Of a DNA stretch of 64,000 nucleotides, positions 47,300 through 56,797 are shown piece by piece. Under the pieces are notes generated by a model. That model was not told the origin of the DNA. It saw only the letters and a program-made list of their open reading frames with translations, and did no database searches. The stretch's first letter is position 1. Each line of letters begins with the position of its first letter. Both the position numbers and the translations under genes were made by a program. This stretch comes from Trichococcus patagoniensis. GTDB lineage: Bacteria > Bacillota > Bacilli > Lactobacillales > Aerococcaceae. The DNA is taken from contig NZ_QAOM01000005.1 of the NCBI RefSeq assembly GCF_003051085.1, positions 1-64,000 on the forward strand, written 5' to 3'.

Positions 47300-48148
47300 T
47301 GTTGTTTCGCCGGAGGAGGAAAGCCAAAAATGATCATTACCTCCGACCACGGCGGCTTCGCCGGAGTTCGACCATCCGCAACGCAGTCTCCTCCGGCCAG
47401 CATGCGCTCGACGGAGTTGGGCTGTCTGGCGCAGGTCTGTTTTCCGGCGAGGCGCACTTTCATCGGAGCTGGCGTTTTCCTCCGGTGAGGGGGTTCTTCG
47501 CCGGAGGAGGAAAGCCAAAAATGATCATTACCTCCGACCACGGCGGCTTCGCCGGAGTTCGACCATCCGCAACGCAGTCTCCTCCGGCCAGCATGCGCTC
47601 GACGGAGTTGGGCTGTCTGGCGCGAGTCTGTTTTCCGATGAGCGCACCTCTCATCGGAGCTGACGGTTTCCTCCGGTGAGGGGGTGTTTCGCCGGAGGAG
47701 GAGAGTCAAAAAGATGATCACCTCCGACCACGGCGGCTTCGCCGGAGTTCGGCCGTCCGCAACGCAGTCTCCTCCGGCCAGCGTTCGCTCGTCGGAGTTG
47801 GGCTCCCCGGCGCAGGCCTGTTCTCCGATGAGGCGCACTTTCATCGGAGCTGGCGTTTTCCTCCGGTGAGGGGGTTCTTCGCTCGACGGAGTTGGGCTGT
47901 CTGGCGCAAGTCTGTTCTCCGATGAGCGCATCTTTCATCGGAGCTGGCGTTTTCCTCCGGTGAGGGGGTGTTTCGCCGGAGGAGGAAAGCCAAAAATGAT
48001 CATTACCTCCGACCACGGCGGCTTCGCCGGAGTTCGGCCGTCCGCAACGCAGTCTCCTCCGGCCAGCGTTCGCTCGTCGGAGTTGGGCTCCCCGGCGCAG
48101 GTCTGTTCTCCGATGAGGCGCACCTCTCATCGGAGCTGCTGCCCAAGT
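47300..48148. repeat. Large composite palindrome array with a 190-191-bp higher-order repeat
   Basis: About 17 palindromes of the ctccg...cggag type fill 850 bases. Four variants repeat in a fixed order: starts at 47341, 47391, 47442, 47480, then 47532 and again at 47722. Inner spacings are 50, 51, 38 and 52. Near 47861-47891 two variants are fused, followed by a partial copy and another block from 48007, as expected from recombination or slippage. Long antisense frames here are an artefact of the repeats. Confidence 0.93.
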
Positions 48149-48257
48149 TACCGGATCTAGCGAAAAATTAGTTGTCCGCAAATGCAAAAAATTGACGGAA
48201 CAAGGGCTGTTGTTGCATAGTAAAGATAAGAATGCATGCGAAAGGAAGCGCTGCGCC

Positions 48258-49226
48258 ATGGCAAATAAAGTGACCCATCCGATTCTGTTTCAAGGCGACC
48301 TGAAAAAGAAAGGTCCCTATTTTGAAGGGTGGTATTTCAAGAGTGTTTCAGCAGATGAAAAGACCGTCCTTAGTCTGATCCCCGGCATTTCAATCACCGA
48401 GGAAGACCCGCACTGTTTCATCCAATATTCCTATGTCCATACCGGAGAAGCGCTCGAAAAAGAGTTGCGGACCGGCTACATCCGCTATCCATTGTCTGCG
48501 TTTCAATGCAACCAAACGCCATTTGTGCTGAAAATCGGCAACAGTGTCTTTTCGGAAACACTCGTCAGTGTGCATCTGGAGGAGGATGATTTCCGGATAG
48601 ATGGCATCCTGAAGCTTGGGCCGTTCCAAAATGTCAAACGCACACCTATGTCGCCATCCATCATGGGTTTCTTCGCCTACATCCCGAACATGGAATGTTA
48701 CCACGGCGTCATCAGCATGAATCACGCTATCGACGGAACGGTTGCAATCGGAAACAAAACCAGTGATTTTACGGGCGGCAAAGGCTACCTCGAAAAGGAT
48801 TGGGGAACCTCATTTCCGGAGGAGTATGTCTGGATCCAATGCAATCATTTCCGTGAGGAGCAGACCAGCCTCTTTTTCTCGGTGGCGAAAATCCCTTTCC
48901 GGGGTTCCTCTTTCGAAGGCTTCATCTGCAATTTTATCGTGGATGGAGAGGAATACCGATTTGCGACCTATAACCGCAGCAAATTCACATTGGGATTGTT
49001 GACCGATGATCGGATCGAAATCGAAGTGTCCCATGGCTCCGCCTCCCTTACCATCTGTGCGGAAGTGCTCCACGGCGCTGCCTTGGTGGCGCCGACCAGA
49101 CAGGGGATGGATAAGTTGATTAAAGAAGGACTTTCCGGCGTCGTAACGGTCGACTTCACCGACAAGAAAACCGGGAAAAATTACCACGATGTCGGGAATG
49201 TGGCAGGCATTGAAGTGGTGCGCTGA
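48258..49226 (+). CDS. Tocopherol cyclase-like domain protein
   Basis: A 322-residue protein similar in layout to the bacterial tocopherol-cyclase-like family: HPILFQGDLKKKGPYFEGWYFKSV at the N-terminus, PGISITEEDPHCFIQYSY, and a central GGKGYLEKDWGTSFPEEYVWIQCNHF. A role in tocopherol synthesis is unlikely in this organism, so the real function is unknown. The frame is open upstream; the ATG at 48258 follows gaaagga. Followed by yjbQ after 32 bases, so probably co-transcribed. Confidence 0.78.
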   Translation: MANKVTHPILFQGDLKKKGPYFEGWYFKSVSADEKTVLSLIPGISITEEDPHCFIQYSYVHTGEALEKELRTGYIRYPLSAFQCNQTPFVLKIGNSVFSETLVSVHLEEDDFRIDGILKLGPFQNVKRTPMSPSIMGFFAYIPNMECYHGVISMNHAIDGTVAIGNKTSDFTGGKGYLEKDWGTSFPEEYVWIQCNHFREEQTSLFFSVAKIPFRGSSFEGFICNFIVDGEEYRFATYNRSKFTLGLLTDDRIEIEVSHGSASLTICAEVLHGAALVAPTRQGMDKLIKEGLSGVVTVDFTDKKTGKNYHDVGNVAGIEVVR

Positions 49227-49258
49227 ACGTTTTATCGAACCGAAGGGAGGAAAGGGAG

Positions 49259-49666
49259 ATGAGCCAAAATCTGTTTACTTATCGCATCCAAACGAGCGGC
49301 AAACAGTCGCTGACGAACATCGATGTCTATCTCGAGGATGCTCTGGCGAAAAGCGGCGTGAAGGACGGCATCATGGTCGTCTTCTGTCCGCATACGACTG
49401 CGGCCATCACGATCAATGAAAACGCCGACCCGGACGTGCAGAAGGACCTGAATTGGGGATATACGGATACGTTCCCGAACAAGGGGAGCTATCACCATGT
49501 AGAAGGCAACTCGGACGCCCACATCAAGTCCTCCTTGACCGGAGTCAGCGAAACGATCATCGTGACGGAAGGACGGATGCTGCTCGGGATTTGGCAAAGC
49601 ATCTATTTCTGGGATTACGATGGCCCGCGCAACCGAAAATTCCATGTGAAAATCATCGCCGGATAG
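49259..49666 (+). CDS. YjbQ/UPF0047 family protein
   Basis: A 135-residue protein of the YjbQ family, some members of which have weak thiamine-phosphate synthase activity. Motifs: FCPHTTAAITINENADPDVQKDL, SYHHVEGNSDAHIKSSLTG and GRMLLGIWQSIYFWDYDGPR, with several conserved His residues likely to bind metal. Strong ribosome site (gggaggaaaggga). The in vivo role is unclear. Confidence 0.88.
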   Translation: MSQNLFTYRIQTSGKQSLTNIDVYLEDALAKSGVKDGIMVVFCPHTTAAITINENADPDVQKDLNWGYTDTFPNKGSYHHVEGNSDAHIKSSLTGVSETIIVTEGRMLLGIWQSIYFWDYDGPRNRKFHVKIIAG

Positions 49667-49753
49667 GTTTAAAAAATGGTCCGAGCATATTGTTTCGAAT
49701 TCGAGATAATGACATGTATAATGAAAGAAAAACAAGCGGTAGGTGAGGACACG

Positions 49754-50377
49754 ATGCTGGAGGATATCAAAAAAATATTTGCGGAACATGAACCCAAGCC
49801 AATCGGGGAACAGCGCTACTTTTCCGTCCTGCTCCCTTTAATCAGGGTGGAAGGGGAGCGTCATGTGCTTTATGAAGTGCGGGGCGAACATATCTCTCAA
49901 CCGGGCGATACGTCATTCCCGGGTGGCGCAGTGGAGCCGGGAGAAAGCTTTGAAGAAACGGCGATCCGTGAAACAATGGAAGAGTTGAACATAAAGAGGG
50001 ATAACATCAAGATTCTGGGAGAAATGGATTATATCATGAATGAGCGCGCAATCATCCATTGCTTTGTCGGGGAAATCGTCGGCGTGGACAAGGAAGATAT
50101 CCGCTTCAACAAGGAAGTGCAGGAAATCTTCACAGTTCCACTTCAGTATTTCATGGATAACCGTCCGACTTATTATTCCTCGACGGTCCGGCTGGAGCAC
50201 CCCGATGATTTCCCGTTTGAACTGATTCCGAACGGCAAGGATTACAAATTCAGGATCGGTGTCCATTGCGTGCCGTTCTATCATCTGGAAAACTATCGAC
50301 TGTGGGGATTCACCGCGAACCTGACTGACCGCTTCGTGAGCATATTGGAACAAAATGAAAATCAGAGCGCAGAATAA
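49754..50377 (+). CDS. NUDIX hydrolase, CoA pyrophosphatase-like
   Basis: A 207-residue NUDIX enzyme. The NUDIX box is GGAVEPGESFEETAIRETMEEL (about residues 56-77), preceded by LYEVRGEHISQPGDTSFPGG, which resembles the extended motif of coenzyme A pyrophosphatases (NudL/PCD1 group). The frame opens at 49676, but ATG at 49754 has aggtgagg at good spacing. Monocistronic or the last gene of the 48.3-50.4 kb group; a strong terminator follows. Confidence 0.87.
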   Translation: MLEDIKKIFAEHEPKPIGEQRYFSVLLPLIRVEGERHVLYEVRGEHISQPGDTSFPGGAVEPGESFEETAIRETMEELNIKRDNIKILGEMDYIMNERAIIHCFVGEIVGVDKEDIRFNKEVQEIFTVPLQYFMDNRPTYYSSTVRLEHPDDFPFELIPNGKDYKFRIGVHCVPFYHLENYRLWGFTANLTDRFVSILEQNENQSAE

Positions 50378-50416
50378 AAAGCATGAGCCCATTCATTCGA
50401 GGGCTCATGCTTTTTG
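50377..50416 (+). terminator. Terminator after the NUDIX gene
   Basis: The stem aaaaagcatgagccc / gggctcatgcttttt reads well on both strands. Confidence 0.9.
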
Positions 50417-50430
50417 CGCTAGATAAAGGC

Positions 50431-50463
50431 ACAGTACTCGCATGTTCGGGTGACGAGTACTGT
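50431..50463. repeat. 10-bp perfect inverted repeat
   Basis: acagtactcg (50431-50440) pairs with cgagtactgt (50454-50463) around 13 bases. There is no T-tract. It lies between convergent genes. Confidence 0.6.
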
Positions 50464-50575
50464 TGCCGCATCCACAACAGTTTTCTCCAGTAAAGGCCGC
50501 TCTCGCGAAGCTGAGGGGCTGTTGGATGTGTTTGTCTAGTTAGTATTTCCTGGTGGCAACCTCAAAAACACCTGA

Positions 50576-51013
50576 TCAAACGCTGAAAACATGTTCCCGA
50601 TAGGTTTCGAAGCTGTCGTGCACATGCGGTTGGACTTTTTCCAACGAAACAGGGCGGCCTTCTTCGTTCAGGAAACAATGCTTGCTTTTGCCGGTTGTGC
50701 GCAACTCTCCGGTTGCGACATCGATGACACGGTAGGTTAGGCCTAATTTCACTCCGCTGTAAGAATCGATTTCGGTCAGAACATAGACGGAGTCTCCGAA
50801 GCGGACCATCGTTTTGTAATGTGCTTCGACGGAAAGGACTGGGCTGATGATGCCGGCTTCTTCCAATTTCGCATAATTCGCGCCGATCTGGTCAAGAAAG
50901 TCCACGCGGGCTTCTTCGAACCAACGGATGTAATTGGAGTGGTGGATGATCTTCATCTGATCCGTTTCGTAATATTGGGCGACGTGGATATAGGGGTTCA
51001 GTTCATTTTTCAA
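50576..51013 (-). CDS. Acyl-CoA thioesterase, hotdog fold (YbgC/FcbC type)
   Basis: A 145-residue 4HBT-type thioesterase. YYETDQMKIIHHSNYIRWFEEARVDFL carries the family's catalytic Asp and the HHxNYxxWfEeaR signature. The substrate is probably an acyl- or aryl-CoA ester, unknown here. Strong ribosome site (aaggagga). A single gene, downstream of pyc on the same strand but separated by a hairpin and an array. Confidence 0.88.
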   Translation of the reverse strand: MKNELNPYIHVAQYYETDQMKIIHHSNYIRWFEEARVDFLDQIGANYAKLEEAGIISPVLSVEAHYKTMVRFGDSVYVLTEIDSYSGVKLGLTYRVIDVATGELRTTGKSKHCFLNEEGRPVSLEKVQPHVHDSFETYREHVFSV

Positions 51014-51074
51014 AAAAAGCTTCCTCCTTGTGACAGTTTTCTCTGGATAGCGAACCGGTACCCGAGAGCATCAT

Positions 51075-51207
51075 CTCCGGCGAAGGGATACTTCGGCGGA
51101 GATGATGCAGTATTCAGGGCTCCAATTCCCGGTGAAGGCCGCTTCACCGGTTTTTACCGGAATTCCGGAGCGTCAACTCCGATGAACATGTGCTTCCCAG
51201 GAGTTGA
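51075..51207. repeat. Palindrome array, ctccgg family, three diverged units
   Basis: Units begin near 51075, 51126 and 51177 (about 51 bp). The first is a long stem (catcatctcc...ggagatgatg, 17 bp with one mismatch); the second is ccggtgaa/ttcaccgg; the third is ctccgatgaac...cccaggag. It lies downstream of pyc. Confidence 0.75.
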
Positions 51208-51262
51208 GGTGCGCCATCGCCCCCATGTCCGGCAAAGCGGGCACCAGGCTGCTTCCGTAAGA

Positions 51263-51294
51263 ACAGGGCTGCCTCGAAAGAGAGGCAGCCCTGT
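51263..51294 (-). terminator. Hairpin after pyc
   Basis: A perfect 13-bp stem (acagggctgcctc and complement) with loop gaaaga. The minus-strand T-tract is poor (gttctt). Confidence 0.7.
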
Positions 51295-51299
51295 ATGCA

Positions 51300-54200
51300 T
51301 TATTTTGCTTCGATCTCGATCAAGAGGTCTCCGGCTTCGATCTGATCGCCGTCGATGACATAGATCTGATCGACGACACCGTTGATTGTGGAACGGATCA
51401 TCGTTTCCATCTTCATCGCTTCGGTGATCACGACTGGATCGCCTTGAGAAACGCGATCGCCGCGTTTGACGAGAACTTCCAATACAGAACCCGGCATTGT
51501 TGCGCCGACATGCTCTTTGTTGGTAGGTTCCGCTTTTTTGCGGATCGCTTTCGTGCTGGTGATGGACATGTCTTTGACTTCAATCTCACGGCCTTGGCCA
51601 TTCAGGTCGAAGTAAAGGATACGCATCCCGTCCGAATCAGGTTCACCGATCGAGTTCAATTTGATGATCAAGGTTTTGCCTTTTTCGATCTGAACTTCGA
51701 TCTGCTCGCCCATACGCATGCCGTGGAAGAAAGTAGGGGTGTCAAGTTTTGTGACATCGCCGAACTTATCATAGACTGCGATATAATCCAGGAAGATTTG
51801 CGGGTACATCAGGTAGCTGATGACATCCTCATCGCTGGCTGGGCGTTGGATTTTTTCCTCCAACTCAGCTTTCAAAGCAACGAAGTCGATCGGCTCACGC
51901 AGACTGCCCGGTCTTTCTGTGATGGCTTTTTTGCCTTTCAGGATGATTTCCTGCAGTCTTTCCGGGAATCCGCCGGTAGGTTGACCCAAGTCACCTTTGA
52001 AGAAGCTGACGACGGATTCAGGGAAGTCGATCGTTTCGCCTTTAGCATAGACATCTTCTTCGGTCAATTTGTTTTGGACCATGTAGAGGGCCATATCGCC
52101 GACAACTTTTGAGGATGGCGTCACTTTGACGATGTCGCCGAACATTTTGTTGACGTCAGCGTACATCTCTTTGACTTTATCCCACTCGTCGTTCAAGCCG
52201 ACAGCATTCGCCTGTTGTTGCAGGTTCGTGTATTGTCCGCCCGGCATTTGGTGGTCGTAGACTTCGGTTGAAGTCGTTTGGATGCCGCCTTCGAATTCTT
52301 CGTAGTAGTCACGGATATCTTCCCAATAACGGTTGATTTTGTGCACGTTGTGGATGTTGATGTCCGGCTCGTGCTCAGAACCTTCCAAGGCATAATACAA
52401 GCTGCTGATGCTCGGTTGGCTGGTTGTGCCGCTCATGGCACTCATGGCCACGTCTACGATGTCTACGCCCGCTTTGATCGCTTCTGAGTACGTGTAGATG
52501 CCGTTTCCGCTTGTATCATGCGTATGCAGATGGATCGGAAGATCGACAGTATCCTTCAACTCACTGATCAGACGGTAAGCCGCTTGCGGTTTCAAAAGAC
52601 CGGCCATATCCTTGATTGCGATGGTGTGTGCGCCCAAGGCTTCAAGCTCTTTGGCCATCTCTTTGTAGTATTGGATCGTGTATTTCGTTTGTGTCGGATC
52701 ATTGATATCGCCTGTGTAGCAGATGGCTGCTTCAGCGATCTTATTGTTGTCGCGTACGTACTGGATGCTTTTTTCCATCTGCTTCGTCCAGTTCAAGCTG
52801 TCGAAGATACGGAAAACATCGATTCCGTTTTTAGCGGCAAGTCTGATGAACTCTTCCAAGCCGTTGTCGGGATAGTTTTGGTATCCGACCGCATTCGATC
52901 CGCGGAACAGCATCTGCAATAGAGTATCCGGCATTTGCGCGCGCAGTTTCTTCAATCGTTTCCAAGGATCTTCGCTCAGGAAGCGGTAGGCAACGTCGAA
53001 GGTAGCTCCTCCCCACATTTCGGAAGAGAACAATTGCGGAATGGCTGCTTGCGTTTCGGCTGCGATGGCTTGCATTTCGTTTGTGCGGATGCGGGTAGCC
53101 AACAAGCTTTGGTGCGCGTCACGGAAAGTCGTATCCGTCAAGAGCACACGGTTTTGGTCCTTGATCCATTGACTGACGGCTGCAGGGCCTTTTTCATCCA
53201 AAATATTTTTGGCGGTGATGATCTTTTGTTCCGGCATGACAATGTCAGTCGGGATCCGAGGCTTGTCATAGAATTTCTTGTGGCCTTTTTGGATGCCCGG
53301 GAAGCCGTTCACGGTAATGTTTCCGATGTACTGCATCGTTTTGTTTCCGCGGTCGCGCGTTTTCGGGAATTCGAACAATTCTGGCGTTGTGTCGATGAAA
53401 GTCGTCTTCGCATCGCCTGATACAAAAATCGGATGCGTAATGACATTGAACATGAACGGAATGTTCGTTTTTACGCCACGGATACGGAATTCGATCAGGG
53501 AACGTTCCATTTTGCTTACAGCTTGATCGAATGTCGAAGCATGTACACATAATTTAACCAATAAAGAGTCGAAGAATGGTGTTACGACCGTACCTTGGAA
53601 CCCGTTACCAGCATCCAATCGGATTCCGAAGCCGCCTGGAGAACGGTACGTATTGATTTTTCCGGTATCAGGGAAGAAGTTGTTCAACGGATCTTCCGTC
53701 GTGATCCGGCATTGGATAGCAGCGCCGATCAACGGGATATTTGCCTGTTGCGGGATACCGATTTCTTTATGCAGATCTTGACCTTGTGCGATCAGGATCT
53801 GTGATTGCACGATATCGATTCCTGTAATCAACTCTGTGATTGTGTGCTCTACTTGGACACGCGGATTCACTTCGATGAAGTAGAATTGATCGCCTTCCAA
53901 AAGGAATTCCACAGTTCCGGCATTCACATAGCCGACGTGTTTCATCAATTGAAGAGCAGAGTTGCAGATTTTATGGCGGACTTCATCCGACATGGAAACG
54001 CAAGGTGCCACTTCGACAACTTTCTGGTGGCGGCGCTGCACGGAACAGTCACGCTCGTAAAGGTGAACGATGTTGCCATGCTCATCCCCTAAAATCTGAA
54101 TTTCGATGTGTTTAGGATCTTGAATATATTTTTCGACATAAATCTCATCGCTGCCGAATGCGGCCAAAGCTTCACTGCGGGCTCTTTCGAAACCTTCGCG

Positions 54201-54740
54201 GGCTTCTTGTTCGTTGAAGGCCATACGCATACCACGTCCGCCGCCGCCTAAAGCCGCTTTGATCATGATCGGGTAGGAGTAAGTTTCCGCAAACGCAATG
54301 ACTTCGTCGATATTTGCGACTGGACCGTCCGAACCAGGGATGGATTGGATGCCGGCTTCCACAGCTGCAACTTTTGCTTTGATTTTATCGCCAAAAATGT
54401 CCAAATGTTCCAAAGAAGGGCCGATGAATTTGATGCCTTCTTCTTGGCAACGTCTAGCGAAGTCGATATTTTCAGATAAGAAACCATATCCTGGATGAAT
54501 GCCGTCTGCACCGGATTCTTTAGCGATGCGGATAAGGTCTTCGATGTCCAGATAGGCGTCGATAGGCTTTTTGCCTTTTCCGACCAAATAGGCTTCATCT
54601 GCTTTAAAACGGTGCACAGAACCTTCATCCTCTTGCGCATAAACGCCAACAGTAGGGATTTTCAGTTCAGTCAGTGCACGAAATACACGTATCGCGATTT
54701 CGCCGCGATTTGCAACCAAAACTTTTTTCAATATTTCCAC
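51300..54740 (-). CDS. pyc: Pyruvate carboxylase
   Basis: A 1146-residue biotin enzyme carboxylating pyruvate to oxaloacetate. Order: biotin carboxylase (1 to about 455; KVLVANRGEIAIRVFRA, ATP loop AALGGGGRGMRMA), carboxyltransferase (about 530-800; TDTTFRDAHQSLLATR, metal-binding HLHTHDTSGNG), tetramerisation region, and biotinyl domain with EAMKMET (biotin Lys near 1110). The length is typical. It supplies aspartate and anaplerotic carbon in an organism with no other oxaloacetate route visible here. Divergent from the glycine cleavage operon. Confidence 0.97.
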   Translation of the reverse strand: MEILKKVLVANRGEIAIRVFRALTELKIPTVGVYAQEDEGSVHRFKADEAYLVGKGKKPIDAYLDIEDLIRIAKESGADGIHPGYGFLSENIDFARRCQEEGIKFIGPSLEHLDIFGDKIKAKVAAVEAGIQSIPGSDGPVANIDEVIAFAETYSYPIMIKAALGGGGRGMRMAFNEQEAREGFERARSEALAAFGSDEIYVEKYIQDPKHIEIQILGDEHGNIVHLYERDCSVQRRHQKVVEVAPCVSMSDEVRHKICNSALQLMKHVGYVNAGTVEFLLEGDQFYFIEVNPRVQVEHTITELITGIDIVQSQILIAQGQDLHKEIGIPQQANIPLIGAAIQCRITTEDPLNNFFPDTGKINTYRSPGGFGIRLDAGNGFQGTVVTPFFDSLLVKLCVHASTFDQAVSKMERSLIEFRIRGVKTNIPFMFNVITHPIFVSGDAKTTFIDTTPELFEFPKTRDRGNKTMQYIGNITVNGFPGIQKGHKKFYDKPRIPTDIVMPEQKIITAKNILDEKGPAAVSQWIKDQNRVLLTDTTFRDAHQSLLATRIRTNEMQAIAAETQAAIPQLFSSEMWGGATFDVAYRFLSEDPWKRLKKLRAQMPDTLLQMLFRGSNAVGYQNYPDNGLEEFIRLAAKNGIDVFRIFDSLNWTKQMEKSIQYVRDNNKIAEAAICYTGDINDPTQTKYTIQYYKEMAKELEALGAHTIAIKDMAGLLKPQAAYRLISELKDTVDLPIHLHTHDTSGNGIYTYSEAIKAGVDIVDVAMSAMSGTTSQPSISSLYYALEGSEHEPDINIHNVHKINRYWEDIRDYYEEFEGGIQTTSTEVYDHQMPGGQYTNLQQQANAVGLNDEWDKVKEMYADVNKMFGDIVKVTPSSKVVGDMALYMVQNKLTEEDVYAKGETIDFPESVVSFFKGDLGQPTGGFPERLQEIILKGKKAITERPGSLREPIDFVALKAELEEKIQRPASDEDVISYLMYPQIFLDYIAVYDKFGDVTKLDTPTFFHGMRMGEQIEVQIEKGKTLIIKLNSIGEPDSDGMRILYFDLNGQGREIEVKDMSITSTKAIRKKAEPTNKEHVGATMPGSVLEVLVKRGDRVSQGDPVVITEAMKMETMIRSTINGVVDQIYVIDGDQIEAGDLLIEIEAK

Positions 54741-54938
54741 CTCGCCAGTTTATTAAATTCAGAAACATTTCTTATACAATGATTAAAAATGATTCGTGAT
54801 TTCCGCCAAAGATGAAAATTTGGCGAGAGAAATCAATTATATCTTTTTAATTATTCATTTTACACATTATCAGGCCAGTTTACAACAACCTTTTTAAGAA
54901 TCTGTTAATAATTGAATAAAATGCCAATTATGCACAAA

Positions 54939-55043
54939 ATACGAACGATTATAAAGCGTGAACTGTTAAATGTAAGTATATATTTCGTAATTAAAAATGA
55001 CCCGTGCTATTATGAGAATGGTTTTGTATTTAATACGAACAAT
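54939..55043. promoter_or_regulatory. Two PurBox-like sites upstream of gcv
   Basis: atacgaacgat (54939-54949) and atacgaacaat (55033-55043) resemble the PurR PurBox (AWWCGAACWWT); the second fits fully. They are direct repeats about 94 bases apart, not the close inverted pair known from Bacillus. The rest of the 444-base pyc/gcvT gap is AT-rich, with no glycine riboswitch seen. Confidence 0.35.
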
Positions 55044-55184
55044 CTTTTATGAGAGTGTTTTGCCCGTTTTCTATGCTAAAATAGATAACAAAGGGACGTG
55101 AAGCGGTTACATGGTAATGTGACGGAAAGCCGAAAAACAGTCGTAAAAAATGCGGAATCCAGGAAAGCAAAGGGGGATTTGTAC

Positions 55185-56303
55185 GTGAGTGAACCAACGA
55201 TAGGCAAACGCACGCCATTATTTGATTATTATAAAGCGAACGGCGTGAAGCTGATTGATTTCGGGGGATGGGAGATGCCGATCCAATTTTCCGGTATCCT
55301 TGCCGAGCATGAGGCTGTCCGTGAACGCGCCGGACTGTTCGATTGTTCGCATATGGGGGAGATTGAAATATCCGGTGGGGAAGCGGAAAGCTACCTGAAC
55401 GGGCTGCTGACGAATGCTGTCAGCGTGATGAGCAGCGGACAAGCCCAATACAATATCATGTGTTATCCGGATGGCGGGGCAGTGGATGATGTCATCCTTT
55501 TCAAAATGGACGAAGAAAGTTACCTGTTGGTCTGCAACGCGTCCAACACGGATAAAGTCTATGCATGGATGCAGCAAAACAAAGGGTCGGAAGCGATCCT
55601 CAAAAATATTTCCGACAGCATCGGCCTGCTCGCCCTGCAAGGACCGTCAGCCATCAAGATCCTGAAGGAACTGACGGACGCCGATCTGGATGCCATCGGA
55701 AATTACCATTTCATCGCGGACCAGGAAGTGGCAGGAATTCCGCATGTCTTGATTTCAAGGACGGGCTACACAGGTGAAGACGGCTTTGAATTGTACCTTT
55801 CGGGTGAACAGACCGCGTTCTTATGGGGAAAAATGTTGGCGGCCGGGGAAGCCTACGGTGTGTTGCCTTGCGGACTCGGTTCGCGGGACACGCTCCGCCT
55901 GGAAGCAGGGATGCCGCTCTACGGGCATGAATTGTCCGAGCAAATCAATCCGTTGACTGCGGGCTTGGGCTTCGCGGTCAAGACGAAAAAAGCGAGCGAC
56001 TTTATCGGAAAAGCTGCCTTGACGGCAATCCGCGAGAACGGAACGACCGAAAAAATCGTCGGTTTCGAAGCAACCGAAAGAGGGATCCCGCGCGAAGGAT
56101 ACAAAGTCTTTTCATCGGATGGGGAAGAAATCGGAATCGTCACTTCCGGAACACAATCGCCGACTTTGAATAAAAGCATCGGGATGGCCTTGCTGAAGTC
56201 GGATGCGGCCACCATCGGAACGGAAATCCAGATCGAAATACGCAACAAACGCATCCAAGCGACAATCATTCCGAAACCATTTTATAAAAGGATGAAAAGC
56301 TGA
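55185..56303 (+). CDS. gcvT: Aminomethyltransferase, glycine cleavage T protein
   Basis: A 372-residue T protein transferring the glycine C2 unit to tetrahydrofolate. Motifs: [52 protein letters not shown]-like [17 protein letters not shown], and [24 protein letters not shown] at 55185 follows agggggat and gives the normal N-terminus; the open frame 29 codons upstream lacks homology. First gene of gcvT-gcvH-gcvPA-gcvPB. Confidence 0.94.
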   Translation: MSEPTIGKRTPLFDYYKANGVKLIDFGGWEMPIQFSGILAEHEAVRERAGLFDCSHMGEIEISGGEAESYLNGLLTNAVSVMSSGQAQYNIMCYPDGGAVDDVILFKMDEESYLLVCNASNTDKVYAWMQQNKGSEAILKNISDSIGLLALQGPSAIKILKELTDADLDAIGNYHFIADQEVAGIPHVLISRTGYTGEDGFELYLSGEQTAFLWGKMLAAGEAYGVLPCGLGSRDTLRLEAGMPLYGHELSEQINPLTAGLGFAVKTKKASDFIGKAALTAIRENGTTEKIVGFEATERGIPREGYKVFSSDGEEIGIVTSGTQSPTLNKSIGMALLKSDAATIGTEIQIEIRNKRIQATIIPKPFYKRMKS

Positions 56304-56400
56304 ACGGGTTCGTTCAGCTAACCATCATTATTGAATAAAGATAAATTTTTTAATTCTCTATAAACAATAAACCAGCGCACTGCGCGGAAGGATGATCAAA

Positions 56401-56796
56401 ATGGCAGACCACAAAAATTTTTATTACACGAAAGAGCATGAATGGGTAGAAAAAATCACGGAAGACACCGTACGCATCGGCATCACCGAGCATGCGGCGG
56501 AACAGTTGGGCGACATCGTGTTCGTGGATTTCGTGGCCGATCTGGATGCGGAATTGGCCAAAGGGGACGAAGCGGTCACTGTCGAATCCGTAAAATCCGT
56601 CTCGGAAGTCTATGCACCGGTGTCCGGAACGGTGACGAAACAAAACGAAGCCTTGGCTGATGCGCCTGAAACCGTCAATGCGGAAGCTTTTGCAGGCGGC
56701 TGGATGTACGAAATGCGCTTGAGCGATGCCAGCGAATTGGATGAATTGTTGAGCTACGACGAATACGAAGCATTCGTGGCCGAGGAGGAAGCCTAA
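56401..56796 (+). CDS. gcvH: Glycine cleavage H protein
   Basis: A 131-residue lipoyl carrier protein shuttling the aminomethyl group. YYTKEHEWV at the N-terminus, LGDIVFVDF, and VESVKSVSEVYAPVSG with the lipoyl Lys at about residue 65. An upstream ATG (56392) is three codons earlier and close to the aagga site, so ATG at 56401 is preferred. It is separated from gcvPA by one base. Confidence 0.94.
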   Translation: MADHKNFYYTKEHEWVEKITEDTVRIGITEHAAEQLGDIVFVDFVADLDAELAKGDEAVTVESVKSVSEVYAPVSGTVTKQNEALADAPETVNAEAFAGGWMYEMRLSDASELDELLSYDEYEAFVAEEEA

Positions 56797-56797
56797 T

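Noticed and set aside
47242-48259. Long antisense ORFs in the composite array
   Set aside because: They are built of the palindromic repeat itself, have Arg/Pro-rich repetitive composition and no start signals.
55044-55184. Glycine riboswitch before gcvT
   Set aside because: No GGAGAGACC or GCCGAAGGGGCAA-type motifs; the leader is too short for an aptamer.
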